DNA from: Leptospiraceae bacterium
GTDB lineage: Bacteria; Spirochaetota; Leptospiria; Leptospirales; Leptospiraceae
Length of the DNA stretch: 64,000 nucleotides
Direction of reading: 5' to 3'
Assembly: GCA_022402465.1 (NCBI GenBank)
Contig: JAKRSH010000035.1
Location: 62,001-126,000 of the forward strand
The notes beneath the pieces are model-generated. The model saw nothing but the letters and a program-made list of their open reading frames with translations, was not told the DNA's origin and searched no databases. Below are positions 43,606-53,240 of this stretch, piece after piece (the first letter of the stretch is position 1; every line of letters starts with the position of its first letter). Position numbers and translations under genes: made by a program.

Positions 43606-44259
43606 ATGATTGGAAGCATTCGTGGAAAAGTTTTAAGATTGGATCTAAGCAGCGTACTTTTAGAAACAAATTCAGGTATAGGCTATGAAATTTTTATAAC
43701 TTTTCCAACCCATCTCCATCTCAAGACCTCTCAAAAAGAAAAAGAAACTCTTCTTTATATCTACCATTCCATTACGGATAGAAGTCAGAAATTATTTGGT
43801 TTCTTAAGCAAGAGAGACAGAGAGCTCTTCCAATTAATGAAATCATTAAATGGGATTGGAGAACTCACCGCACTTAAGATATTATCTTTTTATAATGCGA
43901 ACAGTTTGTTTACGATTGCAACGGATGAAAACAAAGCAGCTTTAGAAAAAATTCCCAAAGTCAAAGGTAAGACATCCGAGAAAGTTCTTTTTGAACTGAA
44001 ACAAAATCTAAAGAAACTAGAAAGTTTTCTTCAAAAGGAAACTGAACCAAATGAAGTTTCTTCTACGAACACTGATATCGAATTTACACATTCCATTAAC
44101 AAATCTTCTCCTGAAAATGCTGACAAGGATCTTGCCGTTCTAGGTCTTATCCAATTGGGATTTGATGAAAAAAGCTCTCGTAAAGAAGTCGAACGAATTT
44201 GGAAGTTAGGAACTACGGAAGCCTCAGAAATCATTCGCGAAGTTTTACAAAATCTCTAG
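43606..44259 (+). CDS. ruvA: Holliday junction branch migration protein RuvA
   Basis: A 217-residue protein. MIGSIRGKVLRLDLSSVLLE and GIGYEIFI form the N-terminal OB fold. FQLMKSLNGIGELTALKIL and LEKIPKVKGKTSEKVLFEL are the two helix-hairpin-helix motifs that bind junction DNA, and the C-terminal 50 residues (DLAVLGLIQLGFDEKSSRKEV) are the RuvB-contacting domain. RuvA holds the Holliday junction while RuvB moves it. It marks the border between the O-antigen locus and the chromosomal backbone. No ruvB or ruvC is next to it. Confidence 0.93.
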   Translation: MIGSIRGKVLRLDLSSVLLETNSGIGYEIFITFPTHLHLKTSQKEKETLLYIYHSITDRSQKLFGFLSKRDRELFQLMKSLNGIGELTALKILSFYNANSLFTIATDENKAALEKIPKVKGKTSEKVLFELKQNLKKLESFLQKETEPNEVSSTNTDIEFTHSINKSSPENADKDLAVLGLIQLGFDEKSSRKEVERIWKLGTTEASEIIREVLQNL

Positions 44260-44888
44260 TACCTCTTCCTTTATAGAATCAATGAAAGAATCAATAAATC
44301 TATGAATCATTGGAATCGATTGTAAAATTTTATTTTTAAATTTTCATCTTAGGATTTTTAGTTTCCTTTGCTTCCTCAATTTTCTAGGCTTTTTAAAGAA
44401 TTATCAAAAAATATTTTATCAGAAGATGTATTGGCAACAAGGTGGGAGTTCATTTTAAACCTTCAACATTGAATGCTATAGTTCAGGGAAAATATCAAAC
44501 AAGGATTCTGTTATACCTAAAATTTTCTGTTTCTATGGATTCTTTTCTTTTATTCCTAATTCCCTGAATTTCTTCTAAGTTAACAATGGGAGAAAGACTA
44601 GAAAATAGTCTCAAGCTTGGGTTTCAATAGACTGAATCCAAAGATTATCCCAAAATACTTCCGAATGAATTTGCGACCAAAAAAATCCTTTGGGTAGCTC
44701 AAAATTTAATTCTATAAATACGATTACCGTAGAAGGAGGAATACTTCCATTGGAAAGCTATTTCAAGAGGAAAGGCAGAACTGGAAAGGGGGATGGCTTA
44801 CTTGTAGTAAGGATGACAGATTTTTTTGAATGACAGCAGAGCGGAAAGTAAAAAGACTACTTTTAGATTTTGTAATCCAAAGGAATCC
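44260..44888 (+). other. Long non-coding gap before sucC
   Basis: About 630 bp with no credible coding frame on either strand and no tRNA. The sequence is AT-rich with many stop codons. It contains the candidate sucCD promoter at 44690-44718, giving a leader of about 170 nt. Nothing else recognisable is seen. Confidence 0.5.
44690..44718 (+). promoter_or_regulatory. Candidate sigma-70 promoter for sucCD
   Basis: TTGGGT (44690-44695) and TATAAA (44713-44718) are separated by exactly 17 bp, the ideal spacing, pointing at sucC. It is the best promoter match in the 630-bp gap, but it is a motif match only. Confidence 0.35.
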
Positions 44889-46055
44889 ATGAAAGTTCAC
44901 GAATACCAAGCCAAAGAAATCCTCAAAAGACACAAGGCCAATGTTCCTTACGGTGTCGTTATCGATAAGAAAGAAGACTGGGAAGCGGCATACTCAGATG
45001 TAGTTACCAAATCTCCTGTTGTCGTAGTCAAAGCTCAGATCCACGCAGGTGGTAGAGGGAAAGGTGGTGGTGTAAAAGTTACCAAAACCAAGGATGATGC
45101 CAAGGCAGCTATAGATAAAATTCTAGGTATGCAACTCATTACCCCTCAAACTGGTGCTGAAGGGAAGAAAGTTCTGAAAGTTTACCTTGAACAAGGTCTA
45201 CAAATTGCCAAAGAATACTATCTTTCCATCTTACTCGATCGTTCTCTTCGTAAAACCATTATTATGGCTTCCACAGAAGGTGGGATGGAGATCGAAGAAG
45301 TAGCCGAACACAGTCCCGAAAAGATCCTAAAGATTTTTATTGATCCAGGAATTGGAGTTCAACCTAGCCAGGTAAGAAAACTTGCTTTTGATTTGAATAT
45401 ACCCTCAGAAGCCATGAAGTCCTTCCAAGATCTGGTTACAAAAGCATACAATGCATATATTGCAGAAGATTGCTCTTTACTTGAAATCAATCCTCTCATT
45501 CTTACAGCGCAAAATGAAATTATTGCCGGTGATTGCAAGATGGACTTAGACGAAAATGCTATGTTTCGTCATGCTGACAATGCAAACTACCGTGACAAAT
45601 CAGAAGAAGATCCCCTTGAACTACAAGCGAGCGAATTCAATTTAAACTATGTTAAACTAGATGGAAACATTGGTTGCATGGTAAATGGTGCAGGTCTCGC
45701 TATGGCAACTATGGACATAGTGAAGCTTGCCGGTGCTGAACCAGCGAATTTTCTGGATGTTGGGGGCGGAGCCAATGTCACAACTGTAACTAATGGTTTT
45801 AAAATCATTTTAAGTGATCCCAATGTTAAAGGTATCTTTGTAAATATCTTTGGTGGGATTGTTCGTTGTGATATGGTTGCCGAAGGAATCATCCAAGCAG
45901 CCAAATCAGTGGATCTAAAAGTTCCCTTAGTTGTGCGTCTGCAAGGAACTAATGCTGACCTAGGTAGAGAAGTATTGAATAAAAGCGGCCTAAAAATTAC
46001 AGGCGTAGATGACCTTAGAGAAGCAGCGGCAACCATCGCTAAGCTAATCAAATAA
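44889..46055 (+). CDS. sucC: Succinyl-CoA synthetase beta subunit (ADP-forming)
   Basis: A 389-residue protein. [20 protein letters not shown] is the standard SucC N-terminus. [20 protein letters not shown] is the ATP-grasp nucleotide site, EINPLILT and [14 protein letters not shown] bind metal, and the C-terminal [20 protein letters not shown] is the CoA-ligase half. An open frame runs 21 codons upstream, but the ATG at 44889 has AAAGGA just before it and gives the family start. With SucD it makes ATP (or GTP) from succinyl-CoA in the TCA cycle. Confidence 0.95.
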   Translation: MKVHEYQAKEILKRHKANVPYGVVIDKKEDWEAAYSDVVTKSPVVVVKAQIHAGGRGKGGGVKVTKTKDDAKAAIDKILGMQLITPQTGAEGKKVLKVYLEQGLQIAKEYYLSILLDRSLRKTIIMASTEGGMEIEEVAEHSPEKILKIFIDPGIGVQPSQVRKLAFDLNIPSEAMKSFQDLVTKAYNAYIAEDCSLLEINPLILTAQNEIIAGDCKMDLDENAMFRHADNANYRDKSEEDPLELQASEFNLNYVKLDGNIGCMVNGAGLAMATMDIVKLAGAEPANFLDVGGGANVTTVTNGFKIILSDPNVKGIFVNIFGGIVRCDMVAEGIIQAAKSVDLKVPLVVRLQGTNADLGREVLNKSGLKITGVDDLREAAATIAKLIK

Positions 46056-46073
46056 CGGAGATTATAGAAAACC

Positions 46074-46949
46074 ATGGCAGTATTAGTAGATAAAAACACA
46101 AGAGTTGTGGTCCAAGGGATCACAGGTAAGGAAGGTTCCTTTCATGCAACGCAGATGTTGGATTACGGGACTACCCTAGTAGCTGGAGTTACTCCTGGTA
46201 AGGGGGGAAGCAAATGGGAAAACAAGGTTCCTGTCTTCAATTCAATAGAAGATTCTATGAAGAAGGAAGGTGCAAATGCAGCGGTGATTTTCGTGCCTCC
46301 TGCTTTTGCAGCAGATGCCATACTTGAAGGAATCTTTGCTGAAATCCCTCTTGTTATTTGCATCACGGAAGGAATCCCAACTCATGATATGTTGAAAGTA
46401 TATTCTGTTCTCAGAAACTCTAAGACCAAACTAGTTGGACCGAATTGTCCAGGTGTTATTACACCAGGAGCTAAACAAAAATTAGGTATCATGCCTGGTT
46501 TCATTCATACTCCAGGTAGCATAGGACTTGTTTCTCGTTCTGGAACCTTAACCTATGAATCGGTAGCACAGATCACTAAGCAAGGACTGGGACAGTCCAC
46601 TTGCATAGGGATAGGCGGAGACCCAGTTCCTGGTATGAACCACACAGAGGCAATAAAACTTCTGAATGAAGACCCAGAAACCCAAGGCATAGTCATGATT
46701 GGAGAGATAGGTGGCACTTCGGAAGAAGAAGCCGCAGCTTACATCAAGGCACATGTGAAAAAGCCTGTTGTAGGTTTTATCGCGGGCCAAACTGCGCCTC
46801 CAGGAAAGAGAATGGGACATGCGGGTGCCATTATTTCTGGTGGTCTTGGAACTGCTGAATCCAAGATGAAGGCAATGAAGGAAGCAGGTATCCATGTCTG
46901 CCAATCCATTGCTGAAGTTGGGGAAAAGATGAAGGCAGCTATCAAATAA
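46074..46949 (+). CDS. sucD: Succinyl-CoA synthetase alpha subunit
   Basis: A 291-residue protein. [19 protein letters not shown] binds Co[21 protein letters not shown] and [12 protein letters not shown] are conserved SucD blocks, and [19 protein letters not shown] contains the His that is phosphorylated during catalysis. It lies 18 bp after sucC with its own ribosome site (ACGGAG), so the two are one operon. Confidence 0.95.
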   Translation: MAVLVDKNTRVVVQGITGKEGSFHATQMLDYGTTLVAGVTPGKGGSKWENKVPVFNSIEDSMKKEGANAAVIFVPPAFAADAILEGIFAEIPLVICITEGIPTHDMLKVYSVLRNSKTKLVGPNCPGVITPGAKQKLGIMPGFIHTPGSIGLVSRSGTLTYESVAQITKQGLGQSTCIGIGGDPVPGMNHTEAIKLLNEDPETQGIVMIGEIGGTSEEEAAAYIKAHVKKPVVGFIAGQTAPPGKRMGHAGAIISGGLGTAESKMKAMKEAGIHVCQSIAEVGEKMKAAIK

Positions 46950-46965
46950 GATCCTTTCGCAAAGA

Positions 46966-46993
46966 CATGGGCTTCTTATAGCTGGGGCCCATG
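46966..46993 (+). terminator. Candidate terminator after sucCD
   Basis: CATGGGC (46966-46972) and GCCCATG (46987-46993) form a 7-bp GC-containing stem with a 14-nt loop 17 bp after the sucD stop. A T-rich stretch (TTTTATCTTTTTT) begins 7 nt later. The gap before the T run makes it an imperfect terminator. Confidence 0.45.
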
Positions 46994-47138
46994 AACTGAA
47001 TTTTATCTTTTTTCCTAGCAAGCTTCGTAGAAAAATCTCTCGACTCCTGTCTATATAATAGAGATTCTATTCATAGGAAACTCTTTGATCAATTTTAGAG
47101 TTTTCTTAGACTGGAATTGGAGGATCTTTTACTAAATT

Positions 47139-48833
47139 ATGATCTCTCGTATAATACTGATACTATCCATACTTACATTAAGTTATTGTTCCACGGCAGA
47201 AACGAAAGAATCACCAGAAGAAAGTCTTACTGAGAACACAAATTCGAAAGAAAATGCATCTTCCGTAAGAGATTCTGAAAATGGGAATGAGGATCTTGCC
47301 ATTTCATCAAAAGAAACTCCTGGATCTAATGAATCGAAATCCGCATCTTCGATTAGAACTCCGATAGGAAAGACAACTAAATTAAAATTGGATGAGGCAA
47401 TCAACCGAGCCTTAGAAAATAATCCAAACATTCTTAGAAAGAAATTAGATCTCGCCAAGGCTGACACGGATGAACAAAAGAACCAAGGCAGATATGCATG
47501 GCGTGCAGTTGCAGATGCTTCTATTGATCAACAAAAGCTTCCTTTCAACCAAAACAATCTTTTCAGTGGGACTAAGCAGCAGACAAATACCTACAATGCT
47601 GGCATAGAGAAATTGTTTAGCACAGGAACCTATTTTAAAGTTAATGTAAACACCAAGCGTTTTGACTCCAATGCATTTGAAGATCAATTCCGCACCCCAG
47701 CTGGATTCGGTGGACTTGGAATTGGACCACTCTATACAAGTTCTATTAATTTAACGATAGCCCAGGACCTTCTGAAAAATGCATTTGGATATAAAGAACG
47801 AAAAACAGAGCAAATCTTAGAAAACAATACTCTTATCTTGAAAGACCAATTGGAACAAGAACTTTCCCAATTGATTGTTGAATCCTTGGTTGATTATTGG
47901 GATTATTCCGTGAAAGATAATTCTGTAGAAACCTATGAACAACTTCTGGAAAATACTAAAAATATTCGAAACCTAACGATTCGTAAACGATCTCTGGGCT
48001 TATCCGAAGGTTTTGAAGTGAACCAATGGAATGCATTGTATGCTCAGGCAGAAAGCCAATTGCAAAAGGCTATCGTTGATAGAGATGAGGCTCAGCGTAA
48101 ATTAGTTAGAACTCTTGCTCTTGATCCTAATACTAAATTCAACGAAATTACACCTTTAGTTGATACCCTTCCCTCGAAGGTAAACTATGATTCGGATCTA
48201 GCCTATGCTTATAAGCATAGAGCCGATTTTCGAAACATGGCAAGAAAGAAGGAGAACTCAGAACTTGGATTGAAAATAGCAAAATCAGATGCTCTTCCTA
48301 CTTTGAAAGTATCAGGGACTCTGGGTTACCAAGGTCAGAATTTAATCAGCACTGGAGAGAACTTTTCTGATAAAAACAATGGGATCACTTCACAAAAATT
48401 TCCTGTTCGCCAAGGAGCTGTTGATTTCTCATATCCTCTCAATGATAAGGGAGTTGAAGCAGGAATTCGCGATGCAGAAATTACCAAACGCCAAGCCTTA
48501 TTAGAGGAAAGTGATTTGGTTAAAGCAGTAGCTGATGATGTTAAGACTCGAATCGATCTTTTAAAATCTAGCTACAAAATCTATGAGAATGCAAGAGTTA
48601 CAGAAGAAGAATCTAAGAAATACTACAATGGAGTTGTAAGAAGCTTTCAGCAAGGTAGATTCAATGCTGTAGCAGTTAAGAATGCACTTGATTCTTTAGT
48701 TCAAGACCAATTGAGCCTAATTCGTGCCAAAGTAGATTACAATATAAATCTTCATAGATACTATGTTGCAAAGAACTCGCTTTTTGAAGAATATAAAATA
48801 GATAAAGAAAAATTGGTTCCCAATAATTTGTGA
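47139..48833 (+). CDS. TolC-family outer-membrane efflux protein, lipoprotein form
   Basis: A 564-residue protein. The N-terminus MISRIILILSILTLSYC ends in a spirochaete-type lipobox with Cys17, followed by a 55-residue Ser/Glu/Asn-rich linker. KLKLDEAINRALENNPNI begins the TolC repeat, and a second helical repeat starts near residue 345 (SDLAYAYKHRADFRNMARKK). TolC proteins form trimeric channels for drug or protein export. No inner-membrane pump or adaptor gene is adjacent. A TATAAT lies at 47054-47059 upstream, without a clear -35. Confidence 0.8.
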   Translation: MISRIILILSILTLSYCSTAETKESPEESLTENTNSKENASSVRDSENGNEDLAISSKETPGSNESKSASSIRTPIGKTTKLKLDEAINRALENNPNILRKKLDLAKADTDEQKNQGRYAWRAVADASIDQQKLPFNQNNLFSGTKQQTNTYNAGIEKLFSTGTYFKVNVNTKRFDSNAFEDQFRTPAGFGGLGIGPLYTSSINLTIAQDLLKNAFGYKERKTEQILENNTLILKDQLEQELSQLIVESLVDYWDYSVKDNSVETYEQLLENTKNIRNLTIRKRSLGLSEGFEVNQWNALYAQAESQLQKAIVDRDEAQRKLVRTLALDPNTKFNEITPLVDTLPSKVNYDSDLAYAYKHRADFRNMARKKENSELGLKIAKSDALPTLKVSGTLGYQGQNLISTGENFSDKNNGITSQKFPVRQGAVDFSYPLNDKGVEAGIRDAEITKRQALLEESDLVKAVADDVKTRIDLLKSSYKIYENARVTEEESKKYYNGVVRSFQQGRFNAVAVKNALDSLVQDQLSLIRAKVDYNINLHRYYVAKNSLFEEYKIDKEKLVPNNL

Positions 48834-50284
48834 TACTATCAAGAGTATTTACAATTGCAGCATCTATATTCATAGTAGCTTCTCTATCTGCTTATCTTTT
48901 AATAGATCATAGAGAAACACATGAAAGGGCTCTAGATTATATTGATAAAGGAAATTTCTTTCGAGTCATTGAAATCTACCAATCCGAAAAGAATCTCCAA
49001 GAAGAAGACTACGCCCTTCTCTCTCTTGCGGTTTCAGGTATAGAAAAGAAGATCAACCAAAACCAAAATGAAGCCCAGAAAAAAGAATGGATAGCTGATT
49101 TAAATGACTATCATGAGATCGCACATACTGAATACCAAGTAAATGGTACAACCTGTACCCACCTAGAGGATCCATTCTTTAAATACCTTAAGAAACATGC
49201 TTATTGGTATCAGAAATCATTATTGGAAAGAGTTCATTCTACCATCTTTTGCAATCCTCCCGACAAGAATTCTGAATACCTAAATCGGATCCTTTTTGAA
49301 GACCCTCGAAATTTTATGAAGGATACATCCACAGCCTTGGTGGAACTCTTTCGTTCTCCTTTAGAACGTATTGGAGAAATTGAAACTAATTTTCTACATG
49401 AAACCATCCACTTTCTAGCTACCCAAGAAACTACTGCTTTTTATGATAATTTATATAAATTGCAAGCAGATCGTGTGAATTTCCGTTCAGGACCCGGGGT
49501 AGAATATCCTTCGAAATTACAGCTTTTGCATGCCGATGAATTGTATTGTTTCGATAAAGATTCTAGAAAAGAAACGATAGGAAGAAAGTCAGGTAATTGG
49601 TTAGAATGCTTCTCAGAAAAACATTTTATTTCAGGTTGGATATTTAGTCCTCAACTTCAGAAAATTTCACCGAACCAAACTTTGGTTGAAAATTGCAAGT
49701 CTCGATTTTCTTCTTTAGAATATTTTGCTCAGGTTGATTTTGATACTTGGAAGTCTGATTCTATGCCACTTTATTTCTATGGAGATTACAGACCAACTTC
49801 AAGGAATCTTAGGCACGGAGAAGTTGGATTCACGCTTTATGGTTCCAAGGATGGAAAGCATTCCAAAATTTGTAGAAAGTTTTCAGGTAAGAAAAACTTC
49901 ATAGAAGTCTACTTTGATAGTTTAGAATCTGATGAAGCTATTCCTATTGCAGATTTTCATATTTCAGCCCTAGGTTCGTCTAAACCAGCATTTTCCCTTA
50001 AAGCAAGCTCTACAGAGATACTCTTGAATGATAAGAAATTTATGATAGACGATATGTCTTCTAGAGAAACCGTTGCTCTTAAGATATCTGTAAGTAAGCA
50101 ATCTGGATTGCTCGGTACTTTGATTCGAAAGAATTCAGGAATCCTTAGCAATATTCAATCTTACTCTATTGATTCAAATTCAATTGAAAGAGGGAATTAT
50201 TCCTGGGAAATATGCATTCCCCAAGCTATAAACCCTTCTAGTGAGAAAGCTTATCTTTACGGATTTCGAATCGGCAAAGAATGA
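48830..50284 (+). CDS. SH3-domain protein with N-terminal membrane segment
   Basis: A 484-residue protein starting at GTG that overlaps the TolC stop (GTGA). A single hydrophobic segment lies at residues 5-22 (FTIAASIFIVASLSAYLL). A bacterial SH3 fold is visible near residues 210-270: RVNFRSGPGVEYPSKLQLLH and GNWLECFSEKHFISGWIF. The rest is unrecognised. SH3b domains often bind cell-wall peptides. Translational coupling suggests it works with the TolC-like protein at the envelope, which is inference. Confidence 0.65.
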   Translation: MILSRVFTIAASIFIVASLSAYLLIDHRETHERALDYIDKGNFFRVIEIYQSEKNLQEEDYALLSLAVSGIEKKINQNQNEAQKKEWIADLNDYHEIAHTEYQVNGTTCTHLEDPFFKYLKKHAYWYQKSLLERVHSTIFCNPPDKNSEYLNRILFEDPRNFMKDTSTALVELFRSPLERIGEIETNFLHETIHFLATQETTAFYDNLYKLQADRVNFRSGPGVEYPSKLQLLHADELYCFDKDSRKETIGRKSGNWLECFSEKHFISGWIFSPQLQKISPNQTLVENCKSRFSSLEYFAQVDFDTWKSDSMPLYFYGDYRPTSRNLRHGEVGFTLYGSKDGKHSKICRKFSGKKNFIEVYFDSLESDEAIPIADFHISALGSSKPAFSLKASSTEILLNDKKFMIDDMSSRETVALKISVSKQSGLLGTLIRKNSGILSNIQSYSIDSNSIERGNYSWEICIPQAINPSSEKAYLYGFRIGKE

Positions 50285-50309
50285 AATAAGGAAAGCACAG
50301 GAGAATTAT

Positions 50310-50579
50310 ATGCCAACTTATGATTATAGATGCAAGACCTGCGGTAAAGAGTTCGAACACTTTCAATCCATGAAAGATGAGGCTCTTAAAAATTGTCTCT
50401 GTGAGAAATCTGGTGAAGTTGAAAGGTTGATTTCTCGTGGATCTGGAATTATTTTTAAGGGTTCGGGTTTCTACGTAAACGATTATAAAAAACCAGACTC
50501 TTCTTCTACCACAAGTTCAAGTTCTACTACAGCTGCAGCTCCCGCAAGCCCGTCTACTTCAACATCTTCTGAATCTTAA
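50310..50579 (+). CDS. FmdB-family zinc-ribbon protein
   Basis: An 89-residue protein. MPTYDYRCKTCGKEFEHFQS is the FmdB start with Cys8 and Cys11. The second pair is unusual: Cys29 and Cys31 (CLC) instead of CxxC. GIIFKGSGFYVNDYK is the conserved middle, and the tail is Ser/Thr/Ala-rich low complexity. The open frame extends upstream, but the ATG at 50310 with CAGGAGA nine bases before it gives the family N-terminus. Function of the family is only loosely known (regulatory). Confidence 0.85.
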   Translation: MPTYDYRCKTCGKEFEHFQSMKDEALKNCLCEKSGEVERLISRGSGIIFKGSGFYVNDYKKPDSSSTTSSSSTTAAAPASPSTSTSSES

Positions 50580-51425
50580 TTGGGTCGTTTAGGGATAGTT
50601 GCTGGTGGGGGTGAGTTACCCTTCATTGGCTTGCATGAAGCTTTGAGAATGGGAGAAGATCCCATTCTATTGGGTCTGAAAGAATCCGATTTTGATGCTA
50701 GCATTGAACCTTCACGAAGCATATCCGTTCACCTAACAAAAATTGGCTCTATTTTAAAGTTATGTAAGAAAGAAAAAATCGATAGAATTCTTCTTACTGG
50801 AAAAGTACGCAAAGACCTACTTTTCAAAGGATTGAAATTTGATCTAAAGGCACTGGCTATTCTTGCAAAATCCATTAATAGAAATGATCACCCAATTTTT
50901 ATGGCAATTGCTGATGAATTTCTAAAGCATGGAATCATCTTTGAATCTCAGAAGAAATATCTTGCTCCCCTTTTATTAAGGCAAGGTCGTTATACCAAAA
51001 AGAAATTGAGTTCTGATGAAATCGAGGATGTTGCATTTGGAATGGAATATGCTAAGAAAATTGCGGATCTTGATATAGGACAGTCGGTGGTTGTTCTTGG
51101 TAAATCTGTTGTTGCTGTGGAAGCAGTAGAAGGAACTGATGAGACTATTCTACGAGCAGGACAATTGATACACCAGAAAACTGGTGCTGTTGTTTGTAAA
51201 TCCTCTAAATCTTCTCAGGATGAAAGATTTGATCTTCCTACAGTCGGTGTCCAGACTTTAGAAATCTTAAAGAAAGCAGGTTGCAGAACTTTAGCCATCC
51301 GTGAGAATGAAACTATCGTAATCCGTCCCGTCGATACTATCGATTATGCTGAGAAAAATAAAATCAATATAGTGTGTTATGGCAACCAAGGCAAAAAAGC
51401 AATCAACCAATACCAAAAACTCTAA
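50580..51425 (+). CDS. lpxI: UDP-2,3-diacylglucosamine pyrophosphatase LpxI
   Basis: A 281-residue protein of the LpxI family, which hydrolyses UDP-2,3-diacylglucosamine to lipid X in lipid A synthesis. LGIVAGGGELPFIGLHEA is the N-terminal signature. RILLTGKVRKDLLF, VVVLGKSVVAVEAVEGTDET and DLPTVGVQTLEILKKAGCRT are conserved blocks. It begins with TTG immediately after the FmdB stop and overlaps lpxB by 47 bp, so consecutive lipid A steps are encoded together. Confidence 0.9.
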   Translation: MGRLGIVAGGGELPFIGLHEALRMGEDPILLGLKESDFDASIEPSRSISVHLTKIGSILKLCKKEKIDRILLTGKVRKDLLFKGLKFDLKALAILAKSINRNDHPIFMAIADEFLKHGIIFESQKKYLAPLLLRQGRYTKKKLSSDEIEDVAFGMEYAKKIADLDIGQSVVVLGKSVVAVEAVEGTDETILRAGQLIHQKTGAVVCKSSKSSQDERFDLPTVGVQTLEILKKAGCRTLAIRENETIVIRPVDTIDYAEKNKINIVCYGNQGKKAINQYQKL

Positions 51426-52707
51426 GAAATCTCTCGAAGAAACTAAGCCTAGCCTTCCTGTTGATAAAAAATCGAGTAAGCAAACTGAACCCAAGAAGGA
51501 CTTATTTAGCTCTGCTAAATCAAAAAAAGAACCCATCTTTGTTCTAGCTGGAGAACATTCCGGAGATATCTTAGGTGCAGAACTTTTGCATGTCCTACAA
51601 AAATATTTACCCGAGAAACATTTCTATGGGATCGGTGGATCGGCTATGGAAGCTGAGGGTTTCGAGAGTATAGAGGATATTGAAAACCTAAGCGTGATTG
51701 GATTTTTTGAGATTCTTAAGAAATACAGTTTTCTGAAGAAGCTTCTTGAACGGATGATTGAAGAGATATTAGCTCGTGGAACAAAGGTAGTAATTCTAAT
51801 CGACTACCCAGGATTCAATCTTCGCCTAGCAGAGAAATTAAAGAAACACAATATCAAAGTAATTTTTTATGTTTCGCCTCAGATTTGGGCCTGGAAGTTC
51901 AATCGCATCTACCACATACGAAAGAATATTGATCTTATGTTGACTCTTTTCCAATTCGAAGAAGACTTATACAGAAAGTATGGAGTCAATGCATATTTCG
52001 TAGGCCATCCAATAGCTAAGCGAATTAGGGACAGCAAGAAAAAGGAATCAGCCATCAATATAGATAAGACTGTATTAGAAAATCGTCATATCATAGGCCT
52101 TCTTCCTGGTTCAAGAGGACAAGAAATTAAAAAGCTCACCACCCCATTGCTCTCTGCTGCAAGTAAGATAAGCGATCATTACGCGAATGTAAAAAAATCT
52201 AAGAAGTTCTTATTTTTACTTCCAAACATTAATCCAAAATACGAAGCCTTTATCCAAGAGCAAATTGAGATCTTTACCAAAAGGAATCCCAACTTAATGG
52301 TAGAATATGCTTTCCATGCCTCACTCCAGGTTATGGAGCAATCAGAAATTCTTCTTATTGCTTCAGGAACAGCTACATTAGAAGCGACTTATTTTGCAAA
52401 ACCTATGGTGATAGTGTATAAAGTAAGTATGCTAACCTATTTGATTGGAAGCTTTCTGCTTCGAACCAAGAATGTTGGTCTTGTAAATATTCTAGCGGGA
52501 GAAGAGGTTTGTCGTGAATTATTGCAAGCAGAGTGCAATGGCGACTATATTTCAGAAGAGACAATTCGTATTTTAGATGATGCGAAATACAGAAAGAAAA
52601 TTTCAGATGGAGTATTGTCTGTTAAGAACAGAGAACTGAAAGAAAGCGATGGTTCACATAATGCTGCAAAAACTATCATGAACTACTTAAGATCTATTTC
52701 TCATTAA
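51379..52707 (+). CDS. lpxB: Lipid A disaccharide synthase LpxB
   Basis: A 442-residue GT19 enzyme joining lipid X with UDP-2,3-diacylglucosamine. PIFVLAGEHSGDILGAELL, YGIGGSAMEAEGFES, LIDYPGFNLRLAEKLK, YVSPQIWAWKFNRI and GLLPGSRGQEIKKL are the conserved LpxB blocks. The first 50 residues are a Lys/Ser/Thr-rich extension (MATKAKKQSTNTKNSKKSLE) absent from typical LpxB, encoded partly within the lpxI overlap. No better ATG lies close to the conserved domain, so the extension may be real. Confidence 0.92.
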   Translation: MATKAKKQSTNTKNSKKSLEETKPSLPVDKKSSKQTEPKKDLFSSAKSKKEPIFVLAGEHSGDILGAELLHVLQKYLPEKHFYGIGGSAMEAEGFESIEDIENLSVIGFFEILKKYSFLKKLLERMIEEILARGTKVVILIDYPGFNLRLAEKLKKHNIKVIFYVSPQIWAWKFNRIYHIRKNIDLMLTLFQFEEDLYRKYGVNAYFVGHPIAKRIRDSKKKESAINIDKTVLENRHIIGLLPGSRGQEIKKLTTPLLSAASKISDHYANVKKSKKFLFLLPNINPKYEAFIQEQIEIFTKRNPNLMVEYAFHASLQVMEQSEILLIASGTATLEATYFAKPMVIVYKVSMLTYLIGSFLLRTKNVGLVNILAGEEVCRELLQAECNGDYISEETIRILDDAKYRKKISDGVLSVKNRELKESDGSHNAAKTIMNYLRSISH

Positions 52708-52769
52708 TTTTACTGCTTTCTAGAATCTACTTCTATATAAAGAAATGAATAAAGCTAGTGTGGTGTGTT

Positions 52770-53240
52770 TTAATTTGATTTAATTTGAACCAAACGAACT
52801 AATTCTTCTTTCCACAATCCAAGCCAAACTTCCTTTTTCCTATCTTGGAAAAGAAAGTAGCCTGTTGGAACCGTTTCGGATTCACCTTGAATTCTTACAC
52901 CCTTACCATCAGAAAGTAAAATAAATTCGCTTGTCTCTCTCGAAAGAAAACCTTCGATATTTGTATCCGTGATTAAGGTTGCATAACCAGATTTAGTATT
53001 GAAATCGAGTTTAGCATGAGTGGCAGAAGGATGAATCTCCCATATACCTTCTAATTGAATGGGACCTTCTTCTTTATAATCCTGCTCATCGTCCTTGCAG
53101 GACAAAGTAGAAATTAGTAAAAAGACAAGAATTAAGGAAAGAATGGAAACTGAAACAGTACTGAGGAAAGAACTTTGCATTCTATCATAGAATCGAAATA
53201 GTACAGGAAATAAATTTGGCTGCAAATTAGATTTATTCAT
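52770..53240 (-). CDS. Small predicted lipoprotein
   Basis: About 156 residues with a hydrophobic stretch and lipobox (ILVFLLISTLSC) followed by a short acidic linker and a beta-rich domain of about 100 residues. The ATG at 53240 has GAGG seven bases upstream and overlaps the preceding stop (ATGA). The 20 residues before the hydrophobic core are long for a signal, and an ATG at codon 20 would give a more usual one. Function is unknown. Confidence 0.6.
   Translation of the reverse strand: MNKSNLQPNLFPVLFRFYDRMQSSFLSTVSVSILSLILVFLLISTLSCKDDEQDYKEEGPIQLEGIWEIHPSATHAKLDFNTKSGYATLITDTNIEGFLSRETSEFILLSDGKGVRIQGESETVPTGYFLFQDRKKEVWLGLWKEELVRLVQIKSN

Noticed and set aside
44260-44825. tRNA or small RNA gene in the gap before sucC
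   Set aside because: No cloverleaf arms, anticodon stem or CCA end could be found.
45647-46123. 158-codon minus-strand frame opposite sucC/sucD
   Set aside because: Spans the sucC-sucD junction on the wrong strand; a shadow frame.
46548-47021. 157-codon minus-strand frame opposite sucD
   Set aside because: Antisense of a highly conserved gene, no homology-like motifs, compositionally odd.
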